DNA from: an uncultured Ruminococcus sp.
GTDB lineage: Bacteria > Bacillota > Clostridia > Oscillospirales > Acutalibacteraceae
Direction of reading: 5' to 3'
Assembly (NCBI GenBank): GCA_902786345.1
Contig: CADACB010000016.1
Coordinates: 1-63,219 of the forward strand
Length of the DNA: 63,219 nucleotides
The position numbers were made by a program, and so were the translations under genes. The notes beneath the pieces are model-generated. The model searched no databases, was not told the origin of the DNA, and was given only the letters and a program-made list of their open reading frames with translations. Below are positions 1 through 8,252 of the stretch, piece after piece (position 1 is the stretch's first letter; every line of letters begins with the position of its first letter).

Positions 1-144
1 GACGAGACAGAAGAAGAAAAACCGAAGTCACCTGTAATAGACTTTACAGACGAGACAGAAGAAGAAAAACCGAAGTCACCTGTAATAGACTTTACGGACG
101 AGACAGAAGAAGAAAAACCGAAGTCACCTGTAACAGACTTTACG
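1..144 (+). repeat. 48-bp coding tandem repeat, 3 copies (more may lie upstream)
   Basis: Units at 1-48, 49-96 and 97-144 are almost identical at nucleotide level and in frame; a decayed fourth copy begins at 145. The near-identity suggests recent expansion. Confidence 0.9.
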
Positions 145-1722
145 GATGAAACAGAAGAGGAAAAACAGGATGAAAAGTCGGATAACAGTTCCGATACAGA
201 TAAAAAAGAAGAAGTTTCAAATCAGATAGCCCCGTTCCAGAATCCGTGGATGCAGCAAATGCAAAATCAGCCGGGTCTGGATCAAATGAACCAGCAGATG
301 CCGTGGGGCTTCAACCCATGGATGCAGCAGATGCCTAATCAGCCGGGTCTGGATCAAATGAACCAGCAGATGCCGTGGGGCTTCAATCCGTGGATGCAGC
401 AGATGCCTAATCAGCCGGGTTCGGAACAGATGAACCAGCAGGTGCCGTGGGGCTTCAATCCGTGGATGCAGCAGATGCCTAATCAGCCGGGTTCGGAACA
501 GATGAACCAGCAGATGCCGTGGGGCTTCAATCCGTGGATGCAGCAGATGCCTAACCAGCCCGGAGCAAATCAGCAAATGCCTAACCAGCCCGGAGCAAAT
601 CAGCAAATGCCTAATCAGCCGGTACAAAATCCGACAGAAACAACGCATAAGGCTGAGACTATTGAGACAAAGCCCGAGATGAAAAGTGAGCCTGAGATCA
701 AGAATGAGCCTGAGAAGCCGGAAGTTGCAGCACAGCCCGAAGCAGCTGCTGCACCTCCTGTAACAGAGCCTGTTTCTTCCAAGCCTGAGTCTGCTGTACA
801 GTCTGAACCGAAACCTCAGCAGCCTGAGCAGCAGCCTGAGCAGCAGCCGACACCTGCAAGTGCAGGAGATCCTACAGATCTCAAGATAGATATTCCGGCA
901 AACGCGAGAGTGTTTACCTCAGCTGATGCGTCCCAGCAGAAGGGAAGCAGAGTAACAATACCTGAGGGATATCAGGTAATAGAGGATGCAGCGTTCTCGG
1001 GAAATCAGAGTATGGAATCCATTGAACTGCCGTCTACGCTTCTGAAAATTGGCGAGAGAGCGTTTGAAAATTGTGTTAAGCTCATGACGATCAATATTCC
1101 CGAAGGGGTTATTGATATAGGGCGAGGTGCTTTTACAGGATGTGTAAATCTTCCAAAAATAGAACTTCCGTCTACGATCGTAAGAATAAGGCAGAGCACA
1201 TTCAGCGGCTGTGAAAGACTCAGTGACTTTTCTATTCCTTCAAATGTACAGAGTCTTGGAAAGCACGCGTTCCTCAATTGCGAGGCATTGACCGAGATTA
1301 CTGTGCCGGATGGAGTTACCGAACTGCCGGAGAATGTATTCAGCGGATGCCGTTCACTTGTGAAGGTTACTGTTCCCGAATCTGTAAAGGATATAAGAAA
1401 GAGTGCATTCAGCTGGTGTGAAGCATTGACTACTGTGAATATTCCTGAGGCAGTTACTGATATTGGTGACGGTGCGTTTACGGGATGCGGTTCGCTTAAG
1501 ACCGTCAATATTCCGAAGAATCTTGAAACAATAGGCTATGGCTCCTTTAGTAAGTGTGGAACTCTTAAATCGCTTATTCTTCCTGACACTATAACGAATA
1601 TAGGTGAAAACGCATTTAATGGTTCAAACAGAACTCTTGTTGTACGCTGCTCACATAATAATAACTATATCAGACGTTATTGCAGAATGAACAGAGTAAA
1701 GTGCAAGGATATAGAAGACTAA
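1..1722 (+). CDS. BspA-type leucine-rich repeat protein (5' end outside window)
   Basis: The frame is open from base 1, so the N-terminus lies to the left. It has three parts. Bases 1-144 are three near-perfect 48-base repeats coding for an acidic 16-residue unit (DETEEEKPKSPVIDFT). Bases 250-540 are four 72-base repeats rich in Q, M, N, P and W (unit starts MQQMPNQPGLDQMNQQMPWG), followed by shorter PNQPGANQQM copies and a P/E/Q-rich linker. From about base 955 to the end there are about ten 23-residue LRR_5 repeats of the pattern 'I-P-x-x-V-x-x-I-G-x-x-A-F-x-x-C-x-x-L'. Such BspA-like proteins are usually surface or secreted proteins that bind host or microbial partners. No anchor is seen at the C-terminus, so any export signal must be in the missing part. 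Function is inferred from family only. Confidence 0.85.
   Translation, partial: DETEEEKPKSPVIDFTDETEEEKPKSPVIDFTDETEEEKPKSPVTDFTDETEEEKQDEKSDNSSDTDKKEEVSNQIAPFQNPWMQQMQNQPGLDQMNQQMPWGFNPWMQQMPNQPGLDQMNQQMPWGFNPWMQQMPNQPGSEQMNQQVPWGFNPWMQQMPNQPGSEQMNQQMPWGFNPWMQQMPNQPGANQQMPNQPGANQQMPNQPVQNPTETTHKAETIETKPEMKSEPEIKNEPEKPEVAAQPEAAAAPPVTEPVSSKPESAVQSEPKPQQPEQQPEQQPTPASAGDPTDLKIDIPANARVFTSADASQQKGSRVTIPEGYQVIEDAAFSGNQSMESIELPSTLLKIGERAFENCVKLMTINIPEGVIDIGRGAFTGCVNLPKIELPSTIVRIRQSTFSGCERLSDFSIPSNVQSLGKHAFLNCEALTEITVPDGVTELPENVFSGCRSLVKVTVPESVKDIRKSAFSWCEALTTVNIPEAVTDIGDGAFTGCGSLKTVNIPKNLETIGYGSFSKCGTLKSLILPDTITNIGENAFNGSNRTLVVRCSHNNNYIRRYCRMNRVKCKDIED
250..537 (+). repeat. 72-bp coding tandem repeat, 4 copies
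   Basis: Four consecutive 24-codon units start at 250, 322, 394 and 466. They differ only at a few codons (LD or SE after QPG; one M to V). A shortened 30-base unit, PNQPGANQQM, follows twice. Confidence 0.9.
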
Positions 1723-1740
1723 AGAAATATTAAAACTATT

Positions 1741-1772
1741 AAAGCGGCAGGAGCCTTTTTCCTGCCGCTTTT
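1741..1772 (+). terminator. Rho-independent terminator after LRR gene
   Basis: An 11-bp perfect stem, AAAGCGGCAGG with CCTGCCGCTTT, encloses the loop AGCCTTTTT and sits 18 bases after the stop codon. Confidence 0.85.
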
Positions 1773-1893
1773 GCAATTATTACGAGAATTAATATTACAG
1801 TATTTGTAACGAAAAATACAGGATCGAATGAATTGGCTTTCAGAAAAAGCTGAAGTAAAGTGATTTGTATGATGCATCGAAAGGGTGAATAAT

Positions 1894-2175
1894 ATGAGGT
1901 ATTTCAGCGATGAAAAACTAAAAGCAATGAGAGAACATATCAAGTCGGATTATAACAGCAAAGACAGTGCTGAATATCTGGCATATTTGACGAGAATAGA
2001 AATGCTTGATAAACAGAATGATCAATACGGTAATTGCAAAACCGAGCTTATGCAGGCAATATCGGAAATGTCAAGGCGGACTGAGCAATATGTTCATCGA
2101 GGTCAGGCTGATCCCAACGATGAGGATGCGGATGCTTTTGAATATGAAAATTATGATTTCAGGCAGCCTGATTGA
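1894..2175 (+). CDS. Small hypothetical protein
   Basis: A 93-residue, strongly charged, soluble protein of unknown function. The ATG at 1894 is preferred because an AAAGGG ribosome site lies 8 bases upstream; an in-frame GTG at 1885 overlaps that site and would add three residues. The sequence is mostly helix-forming (MRYFSDEKLKAMREHI) and ends in an acidic D/E/Y-rich tail. There is no signal peptide, membrane segment or recognisable motif. It stands alone between two terminators. I do not recognise the family. Confidence 0.6.
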   Translation: MRYFSDEKLKAMREHIKSDYNSKDSAEYLAYLTRIEMLDKQNDQYGNCKTELMQAISEMSRRTEQYVHRGQADPNDEDADAFEYENYDFRQPD

Positions 2176-2213
2176 ATTCAGAATTATACATAAACATACA
2201 GAAAATTTTTTGA

Positions 2214-2249
2214 GCGGGTGCGGCATAAGCTGTCGTGCCTGCGATTTTT
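2214..2249 (+). terminator. Probable terminator
   Basis: A 12-bp imperfect stem starting GCGGGTGCGGCA, with several G-T pairs, is followed by GATTTTT. It lies 39 bases after the small gene. Confidence 0.6.
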
Positions 2250-2266
2250 GTTATTTAACACTTTGA

Positions 2267-2290
2267 GTGAGTGTAAGCGAACGCGGTCGC
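2267..2290. repeat. Short dispersed repeat, copy 1
   Basis: This 24-base stretch matches the reverse complement of 15428-15451 at 19 of 24 positions, sharing GAACGC and GTCGC cores. Both copies lie in intergenic DNA just upstream of a promoter. Confidence 0.4.
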
Positions 2291-2303
2291 TGCTGAGTCG
2301 GTG

Positions 2304-2332
2304 TTGACAATTGAAAAAATGGGTAATATTAT
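2304..2332 (+). promoter_or_regulatory. Promoter of FHA-SEDS operon
   Basis: TTGACA (2304-2309), a 17-base spacer and TATTAT (2327-2332) form a near-consensus vegetative promoter. It leaves a 5' leader of about 170 bases before the start at 2506; I see no strong structure in the leader. Confidence 0.75.
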
Positions 2333-2505
2333 ATATAATAAAATTGATGTTATCGGTGAGGAAACTTTGCTTGTCAGGTTATACCCTGTTATGAACTTTT
2401 TAAATTTGCAGCAGCAAGTTTAGAGAACAGGAACATCCGGCTGATTCTGAGCTGATTCACAAAATATAAAGAAGCGGATGGCTTCGCTGCACAGAGGTTA
2501 TATTT

Positions 2506-4263
2506 ATGAATGAGATAATAGAAATGGTGACATTTATACTTAGACTAATGACACCGCTGACAGCATGTGTGATAATATTTATGTGTTTTTATTCTCTTAG
2601 ATACGGCAGACGGGAAGAACATGCACTTATTGCACTGGATGATGAAAACAGAAACATAAGATACCCTGTTTTATATTGGGAAAATTCGCTTGGGCGAGCA
2701 AGAGGATCGGATATTCGTATTTCAGATCCTACGGTATCAAGAGATCATGCAGTCCTTCTAAGAAGAGAGGGCGGATGGTTTGTTGCCGATACAGGCTCGA
2801 AGGCCGGTGTGTATGTTAACGGAGAGAGGACTACAGGCAGACATCCTGTTTATGTGGGCGATAAAATAACACTTGGTGCGTCTGTGCTTACCCTCAGACG
2901 TGCAGATGATCCTACTCAAGCATTACAAAGAAAGAAAATAAAGAAACAGAAAAAAGAAAGAATTGTTCCCGGAGGGGTGATACTTTCTTTACTTACGCTA
3001 TATTTTCTTATATTGGCTGTGGAAGGTATACTTAATATGCAGAGTCTGGAGATTGTGCCGCATACGGCAGGACTTATTGTGGCTATGTGGACCTTCTATT
3101 TTATTTCGGGTTCTGTATTCAGGCGGAAAACCTTTGAAATAGAAACACTTGCAATATTCCTTTCAGGCACAGGTATATTGCTTAATGCTACACACGACAC
3201 ACATCAGGCATTTGTACAGCTTATTGCAATGGTGCTCGGATTTGCTGTTTTCAGTTTTATGATATGGTTCATTGAGATCCCGGACAGGGTTATGAAATGG
3301 AGATTGATAATTTATATACTTACTATCGGTCTGCTTGCTATAACAATTATTCTTGGCAAAAGCCTCAATGGTGCTAAAAACTGGATAATAATAGGTCCTG
3401 TTTCGGTACAGCCCTCGGAGTTTGCTAAGGTTGCATATATATTTGTAGGTGCAGCAACACTTGATCAGCTCCAGACAAAGAAAAATCTGTTTGGATTTAT
3501 TCTTGTGACAGGTATGTGTATAGGACTATTGTTCTTTATGAGCGATTTTGGAACGGCACTTATTTTCTTTATTACCTTTCTGGTAATAGCTTTTATGAGG
3601 TCCGGAGATATTCGAACGGTGATTCTTGCAGTTGCGGCTGCTGTGCTTGGAGTTATGCTGATACTTTCTTTCAAGCCTTATATTGCAGAACGCTTTCAGG
3701 CTTGGGGACACGTATGGCAATATGCTGATTCTGCAGGCTATCAGCAGGTGAATTCATTTATCTATAGTGCAAGCGGAGGTATGTTTGGCGTTGGCTTATC
3801 AAAAGGTCATTTGCAATATGTTTTTGCCTCTGAAAGTGATCTTGTTTTCGGACTTGCAAGTGAGGAAATGGGACTTGTATGCGCGTTGCTTTTTGGGGTT
3901 GTGATAGGCGGCTTTATGATATATGCACGTGCCGTTGCCACAAGAAGCCGTTCAACATTCTATTCTATAGCGGCTTGTTCTGCCGGAGGACTGCTCGTTT
4001 TTCAGGCAATGCTTAATATATTCGGTGTTACAGATCTTTTGCCGCTGACCGGCGTTACACTGCCGTTTGTAAGCTACGGGGGAACAAGTATGATAGCGTG
4101 TTGGGGACTTCTTGCGTTTATAAAGGCAGCTGATGAGAGAACTTATTCCTCTAAGAAAAGAAGAAAGAAAAAATCTCCGTCAGCACCGGAGGTTTATAGA
4201 AGAAAGGCAGAAGCTGTGGAAGAATCAGAGAATGAATCAGAAGAAGAATTTGTTGAGATATAA
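2506..4263 (+). CDS. FHA domain-SEDS (FtsW/RodA/SpoVE) fusion protein
   Basis: SEDS proteins polymerise peptidoglycan glycan strands in the membrane with a partner class B penicillin-binding protein. This 585-residue protein has one N-terminal membrane segment (about 8-32), then a cytoplasmic FHA domain (about 55-130) with the usual GR, SRxH (SRDH, 78-81) and VNG signatures for binding phosphothreonine. About ten hydrophobic segments with SEDS motifs follow (for example VQPSEFAKVAYIF and LPLTGVTLPFVSYGG), then a lysine/acid-rich tail. Plain FtsW/RodA proteins are about 370-420 residues, so the FHA part is an added module. The penicillin-binding protein gene starts 35 bases downstream, as expected for a working pair. 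The FHA suggests control by a Ser/Thr kinase, which is inference. Confidence 0.9.
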   Translation: MNEIIEMVTFILRLMTPLTACVIIFMCFYSLRYGRREEHALIALDDENRNIRYPVLYWENSLGRARGSDIRISDPTVSRDHAVLLRREGGWFVADTGSKAGVYVNGERTTGRHPVYVGDKITLGASVLTLRRADDPTQALQRKKIKKQKKERIVPGGVILSLLTLYFLILAVEGILNMQSLEIVPHTAGLIVAMWTFYFISGSVFRRKTFEIETLAIFLSGTGILLNATHDTHQAFVQLIAMVLGFAVFSFMIWFIEIPDRVMKWRLIIYILTIGLLAITIILGKSLNGAKNWIIIGPVSVQPSEFAKVAYIFVGAATLDQLQTKKNLFGFILVTGMCIGLLFFMSDFGTALIFFITFLVIAFMRSGDIRTVILAVAAAVLGVMLILSFKPYIAERFQAWGHVWQYADSAGYQQVNSFIYSASGGMFGVGLSKGHLQYVFASESDLVFGLASEEMGLVCALLFGVVIGGFMIYARAVATRSRSTFYSIAACSAGGLLVFQAMLNIFGVTDLLPLTGVTLPFVSYGGTSMIACWGLLAFIKAADERTYSSKKRRKKKSPSAPEVYRRKAEAVEESENESEEEFVEI

Positions 4264-4298
4264 AACGGGTTTTATTACACACAGGGGATGATAAGGCT

Positions 4299-5684
4299 AT
4301 GAAAAATACAAGATCAAGATCTTTTATGGTTCTTATAATGACACTGGCTTTTTTTGCCGGATTAATTTATCATACTATAAATCTTGTGATACATTCGGCA
4401 GAGTGGGCGTCTTTTCCGACAAATGCACATTTGTCTGACAGTGACGGACTTGAATTTGCCGGTACAATATACGACTGCAATGGAGTTGTTCTTGCTGAAA
4501 GTATTGATAAAAAAAGAATATATAACAGCGATGAAGACATAAGAAAGGCCTGCGTTCATATTGTTGGCGATGATTCTACTAATATATCAACTGCGGTACA
4601 AACGCTGTATCGTCCGGAGCTTACAGATTACAATTTTATATATGGTCTTGGAGTGCCGGATGCATTGAAAAAAGGCAGAGATATTACTCTTACGATAAAC
4701 AGTGAGCTTCAAAAGGCGGCACTGGGTGCACTCGGTTCTAACAAGGGTGCAATATTCTTCTATAACTATAAAACAGGCGAGATAGTTTGTTCAGTAAGCA
4801 CGCCTGTTTATGATCCTGCAAATATACCGGAGGATATTGAGCAAAATGCTGAATATGATGGTGCGTATCTTGATCGAACGATTTCTTCATCATATGCTCC
4901 CGGTTCAACGTTCAAGCTTGTTACAACAGCGGCTGCCCTTACCGAATATCCAGATGCTGAAAGCATCACATATAATTGTAATGGGCACGAAGAAATAGGC
5001 GGCAAGGAGGTTACCTGCTATAAAACAAGCGGTGAGGTAGATCTGAAAAACGCACTTTCTGATTCCTGCAATATATATTTTGCGAATCTCGCACTTAAGC
5101 TTGGCAAGGATAAAATGACATATTATGCTGACAAGGCAGGCTTTAACAATTATATTCAGATTGACAGAGCCGAAAGTGTAAAAAGCGTATATGATGTAAG
5201 TCAGGCGTCTGATAATGACATTGCGTGGTCGGGCGTAGGGCAGTATACCGTTCTTGAGACTCCTGTAAATATGGCAATGATCTCTGCGGCAATTGCAAAC
5301 GGAGGTGTTCCGGTAAAGCCTTATTTCATAAAGAGTATGGAGGGTGCGTTCGGAACAGAAGGCACAAAGGGTAAGACGGAACTTGCAGAAAGTATGATGA
5401 GCAAGCCGGTTGCAGATAAGCTTACGGAATTGATGGACTATACGGCAGCAACAAGTTATGGCAAGGATTACATTTGTCCGTATCTTGATGTATGTGCCAA
5501 AACAGGTACTGCCGAGGTGGGTGCAGAGCTTGCACACGCGTGGGTAACTGGCTTTTGCAAGGACGAGGAGTGTCCACTTGCTTTTGCCGTTATAGTTGAA
5601 TATGGCGACTCGGGTTATAGTGTTGCGATCCCTGCGGCTTCAGCTGTTCTGAATAAGGCAGCACAAATATATAAGAATCAATAA
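4299..5684 (+). CDS. Class B penicillin-binding protein (peptidoglycan transpeptidase)
   Basis: This enzyme cross-links peptidoglycan outside the membrane. The 461-residue protein has one N-terminal membrane anchor (about 9-30) and a transpeptidase domain with all three serine-acyl motifs: STFK (SxxK) near residue 204, SDSCN (SxN) near 251 and KTGT near 400. It is short for class B, with only a small N-terminal region, similar to the PbpA proteins paired with SEDS genes in Clostridia and Actinobacteria. It sits directly behind the FHA-SEDS gene and probably shares its transcript, so the two should act as one glycan-polymerising and cross-linking unit. Whether it serves elongation, division or sporulation cannot be told from sequence. 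Confidence 0.9.
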   Translation: MKNTRSRSFMVLIMTLAFFAGLIYHTINLVIHSAEWASFPTNAHLSDSDGLEFAGTIYDCNGVVLAESIDKKRIYNSDEDIRKACVHIVGDDSTNISTAVQTLYRPELTDYNFIYGLGVPDALKKGRDITLTINSELQKAALGALGSNKGAIFFYNYKTGEIVCSVSTPVYDPANIPEDIEQNAEYDGAYLDRTISSSYAPGSTFKLVTTAAALTEYPDAESITYNCNGHEEIGGKEVTCYKTSGEVDLKNALSDSCNIYFANLALKLGKDKMTYYADKAGFNNYIQIDRAESVKSVYDVSQASDNDIAWSGVGQYTVLETPVNMAMISAAIANGGVPVKPYFIKSMEGAFGTEGTKGKTELAESMMSKPVADKLTELMDYTAATSYGKDYICPYLDVCAKTGTAEVGAELAHAWVTGFCKDEECPLAFAVIVEYGDSGYSVAIPAASAVLNKAAQIYKNQ

Positions 5685-5722
5685 AAAATAACTGTAAATC
5701 AATTATTTTTTCTTAAAAAGTG

Positions 5723-5751
5723 TTGTAATTAATGTGCAAATAAGATATAAT
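5723..5751 (+). promoter_or_regulatory. Promoter of EF-G-like gene
   Basis: TTGTAA (5723-5728), a 17-base spacer and TATAAT (5746-5751), about 80 bases before the start codon. Confidence 0.7.
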
Positions 5752-5832
5752 TAATTATATTGTGTATGAAATATTGTTGTTTATGCTTTATTAAAATACA
5801 TTAAATCTAAATTTAAGGAGGAAAATTAGTTG

Positions 5833-7890
5833 ATGAAACAGTACAGTGCAAAAAACATTTTTAATATTGCTCTTGCAGGTCATAGTGGTTCCGGTAAAAC
5901 CTCGCTGGCAGAAGCAATGCTTTATCTTGCCGGTGGTTCTGACCGTCTGGGAAAGGTAAGTGACGGAAATACAGTTTGTGATTTCGACCCTGAGGAAATA
6001 AAACGCAAGACCTCTGTTCAGGCGTGTGTTGCTCCTGTTGAATGGAAGGGCAAAAAAATTAATGTTATAGACGCTCCGGGTTTGTTTGATTTTGAGGGCG
6101 GCTTGTATGAGGCTGCAAGAGCTGCTGACACAATGCTGGTAACGGTATCAGGCAAGGATGGAGTTTGTGTAGGTACGGAAAAGGCTGTTAAGGCAGCAAA
6201 TAAAAGAGGTCTGACAAAAGTCTTTTTTGTAAACGGTTTGTGTGATGAAAGCGCAAGATTCTATCGTGTATTTGAAAATCTGAAGTCCTTCTTTGGTCCT
6301 TCAGTATGCCCTGTTGTAGTACCTTATATAGTGGACGGTCAGGCAGACTGTTATGTAAATCTTCTTGAATATAAAGCTTACAAATATATAAACGGAAAAA
6401 TCAACACTGTTCCGCTGCCGGATATGGGTGACAGGCTTGAGGGTCTGAGAACTGCCATATGTGAGGCTGTTGCGGAAACCAGCGACGAAATGTTTGAAAA
6501 GTATTTCTCGGGTGAGGAGTTTACTCCTGAGGAAATTATAGTAGGTGTAAGTAAGGGCGTAAAGGACGGTACAATAAGTCCGGTTTTCTGTGGTGATGCA
6601 CTTCTGACATATGGTATTGAACAGCTTCTTAACGGCCTTATATGGCTTGCTCCGTGTGCCGAGGACAAATCGGCTGAGTTTGCAGTTGATACTGAGGGCA
6701 ACCCGGTAGAGCTTAATGTAAAGGATGATGCAATGTCGGCAGCAATTGTGTTCAAAACAATTGCCGATCCGTTTGTAGGAAAGCTTTCATACTTTAAGGT
6801 TATTTCAGGTAAGGTTTCTCCTGATACTCCTCTTGTAAATATGAGAACAGGAAACTCTGAGCGTGTAACAAAGGTTATGACTATCAAGGGTAAAAAGCTT
6901 GATGATGCTGCATATATTGGCGCAGGCGATATTGGTGCTGTTGCAAAGCTCTCGGGTACAAATACAGGAGATACACTTTGCGCACCTGCAAGAAAGATCA
7001 TACTTGACGGTATAGATTATCCTGCACCGTCACTTACAATGGCAATTGCACCCAAGACAAAGGGCGACGAGGAAAAGGTTGCACAGGGTGTTATGAAGCT
7101 TTGTGAGGAAGATCCGACTATTAAGTTTGAGACTAACCACGAAACACATCAGATGATTATCAGTGGAATGGGAGAGCAGCATCTTGATGTTGTTTTATCG
7201 AAGCTCAAGTCCAAATTTGGTGTAGATGTTGTGCTTTCCAAGCCGAAGGTTGCATATCGTGAAACAATCAAGAAATCTGTGAAGGTACAGGGCAGATATA
7301 AGAAGCAGACCGGAGGTCACGGACAGTTTGGTGATGTATGGATTGAATTTTCCCCCTGTGACAGTGAAGATATGATTTTTGAAGAAAAGGTTGTGGGCGG
7401 TGCAGTTCCTAAGGGCTTTTTCCCTGCGGTTGAAAAGGGTCTGCGTGACAGCATTGCAAAAGGACCGCTTGCAGGCTATCCTGTTGTCGGCTTAAAGGCG
7501 ACTCTTTATGATGGATCATATCATCCGGTAGATTCGTCCGAAATGTCATTTAAAACAGCAGCATCGCTTGCCTATAAGGCAGGAATGCCTGACGCTTCAC
7601 CTGTGCTTCTTGAGCCGGTAGGACTTCTCAAGGCTACTGTACCGGATTCAAATATGGGTGATGTTATGGGCGAGGTTACCAAGCGCAGAGGACGTGTTCT
7701 TGGTATGAATCCGTCTGAGGAACGTATGCAGACGATTGAAGCTGAAGTTCCACAGGCTGAAATGAGCGATTTCTCAACCTTTATACGTCAGTCAACACAG
7801 GGCAGAGGATATTTTACCTTTGAATTTGTACGCTATGAAGAAGCACCCTCTAATGTTGCACAAAAGGTTATTGAAGATAATGCAAACTGA
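5833..7890 (+). CDS. EF-G-like translation factor GTPase (divergent paralogue)
   Basis: A 685-residue protein with the full EF-G domain order: GTPase, beta-barrel domain II, and domains III-V (RYKKQTGGHGQFGDVWIE is typical of domain IV). The GTPase motifs depart from true EF-G. The P-loop GHSGSGKTS (16-24) is intact, but the switch II motif reads DAPGLFD (80-86) rather than DTPGHVD, so the catalytic histidine is replaced by leucine. The NKxD guanine motif is replaced by NGLCD (134-138). It therefore belongs to the EF-G-like paralogue group rather than being the main FusA. AAGGAGG lies 11 bases before the ATG at 5833 and 8 before an adjacent TTG at 5830; either could start it. It is a single-gene transcript. 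Its role in translation is unproven. Confidence 0.88.
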   Translation: MKQYSAKNIFNIALAGHSGSGKTSLAEAMLYLAGGSDRLGKVSDGNTVCDFDPEEIKRKTSVQACVAPVEWKGKKINVIDAPGLFDFEGGLYEAARAADTMLVTVSGKDGVCVGTEKAVKAANKRGLTKVFFVNGLCDESARFYRVFENLKSFFGPSVCPVVVPYIVDGQADCYVNLLEYKAYKYINGKINTVPLPDMGDRLEGLRTAICEAVAETSDEMFEKYFSGEEFTPEEIIVGVSKGVKDGTISPVFCGDALLTYGIEQLLNGLIWLAPCAEDKSAEFAVDTEGNPVELNVKDDAMSAAIVFKTIADPFVGKLSYFKVISGKVSPDTPLVNMRTGNSERVTKVMTIKGKKLDDAAYIGAGDIGAVAKLSGTNTGDTLCAPARKIILDGIDYPAPSLTMAIAPKTKGDEEKVAQGVMKLCEEDPTIKFETNHETHQMIISGMGEQHLDVVLSKLKSKFGVDVVLSKPKVAYRETIKKSVKVQGRYKKQTGGHGQFGDVWIEFSPCDSEDMIFEEKVVGGAVPKGFFPAVEKGLRDSIAKGPLAGYPVVGLKATLYDGSYHPVDSSEMSFKTAASLAYKAGMPDASPVLLEPVGLLKATVPDSNMGDVMGEVTKRRGRVLGMNPSEERMQTIEAEVPQAEMSDFSTFIRQSTQGRGYFTFEFVRYEEAPSNVAQKVIEDNAN

Positions 7891-7935
7891 TACCGTTTCC
7901 TTTTAAAACAGTAGATAAAAATATAAACAAAATAA

Positions 7936-8094
7936 TTATATGATAACAAAATATTCCCAAAAGACGGATGCAGGGACAGCATTGTTGCCGAGGTCAATGG
8001 GAGATATTTGACGACCCAAGAAGCGGAACTGAGGGCGAACGCTGATTGGCTGTCGAAAGTTATGCGAAATGAAATGGAGCTGAAGCTCTTGTGA
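7936..8094 (+). pseudogene. Decayed coding fragment, dispersed family copy A
   Basis: In the gap after the EF-G-like gene a 53-codon stretch is open but has no start codon. It reads like real protein (TTQEAELRANADWLSKVMRN) and ends at TGA 8092. The part at about 8014-8086 matches the minus strand at 40838-40911 in DNA and protein (ANxDWLxxVxRN shared). Two decayed copies in separate intergenic gaps suggest remnants of a repeated gene or element. The family is not recognised. Confidence 0.45.
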
Positions 8095-8167
8095 GATGTC
8101 GGGGCAAAACCCTGATTATATCTATTGTTTAAAGTAATAACAGTATGACAGTAAAATATATGTAATA

Positions 8168-8209
8168 AAAAGCAGGTACGTTTCTGTAATAAAGAAACAT
8201 ACCTGCTTT
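8168..8209 (-). terminator. Terminator of ABC transporter operon
   Basis: Near-perfect stem AAAGCAGGTACGTTTCT with AGAAACATACCTGCTTT. On the minus strand it is followed by a T run, so it mainly ends the ABC operon; it may also stop leftward-facing traffic from the EF-G-like gene. Confidence 0.8.
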
Positions 8210-8252
8210 GAATTTCTTTGAAATGTTTTCTTCTAACAATGATATGTACAGT

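Noticed and set aside
217-648. Minus-strand frame over the LRR-gene repeats
   Set aside because: Antisense reading of the 72-base repeats, with no promoter or ribosome site.
7960-8115. Structured non-coding RNA after the EF-G-like gene
   Set aside because: Small hairpins are present, but the protein-level match to 40838-40911 favours a coding relic; no known RNA class was recognised.
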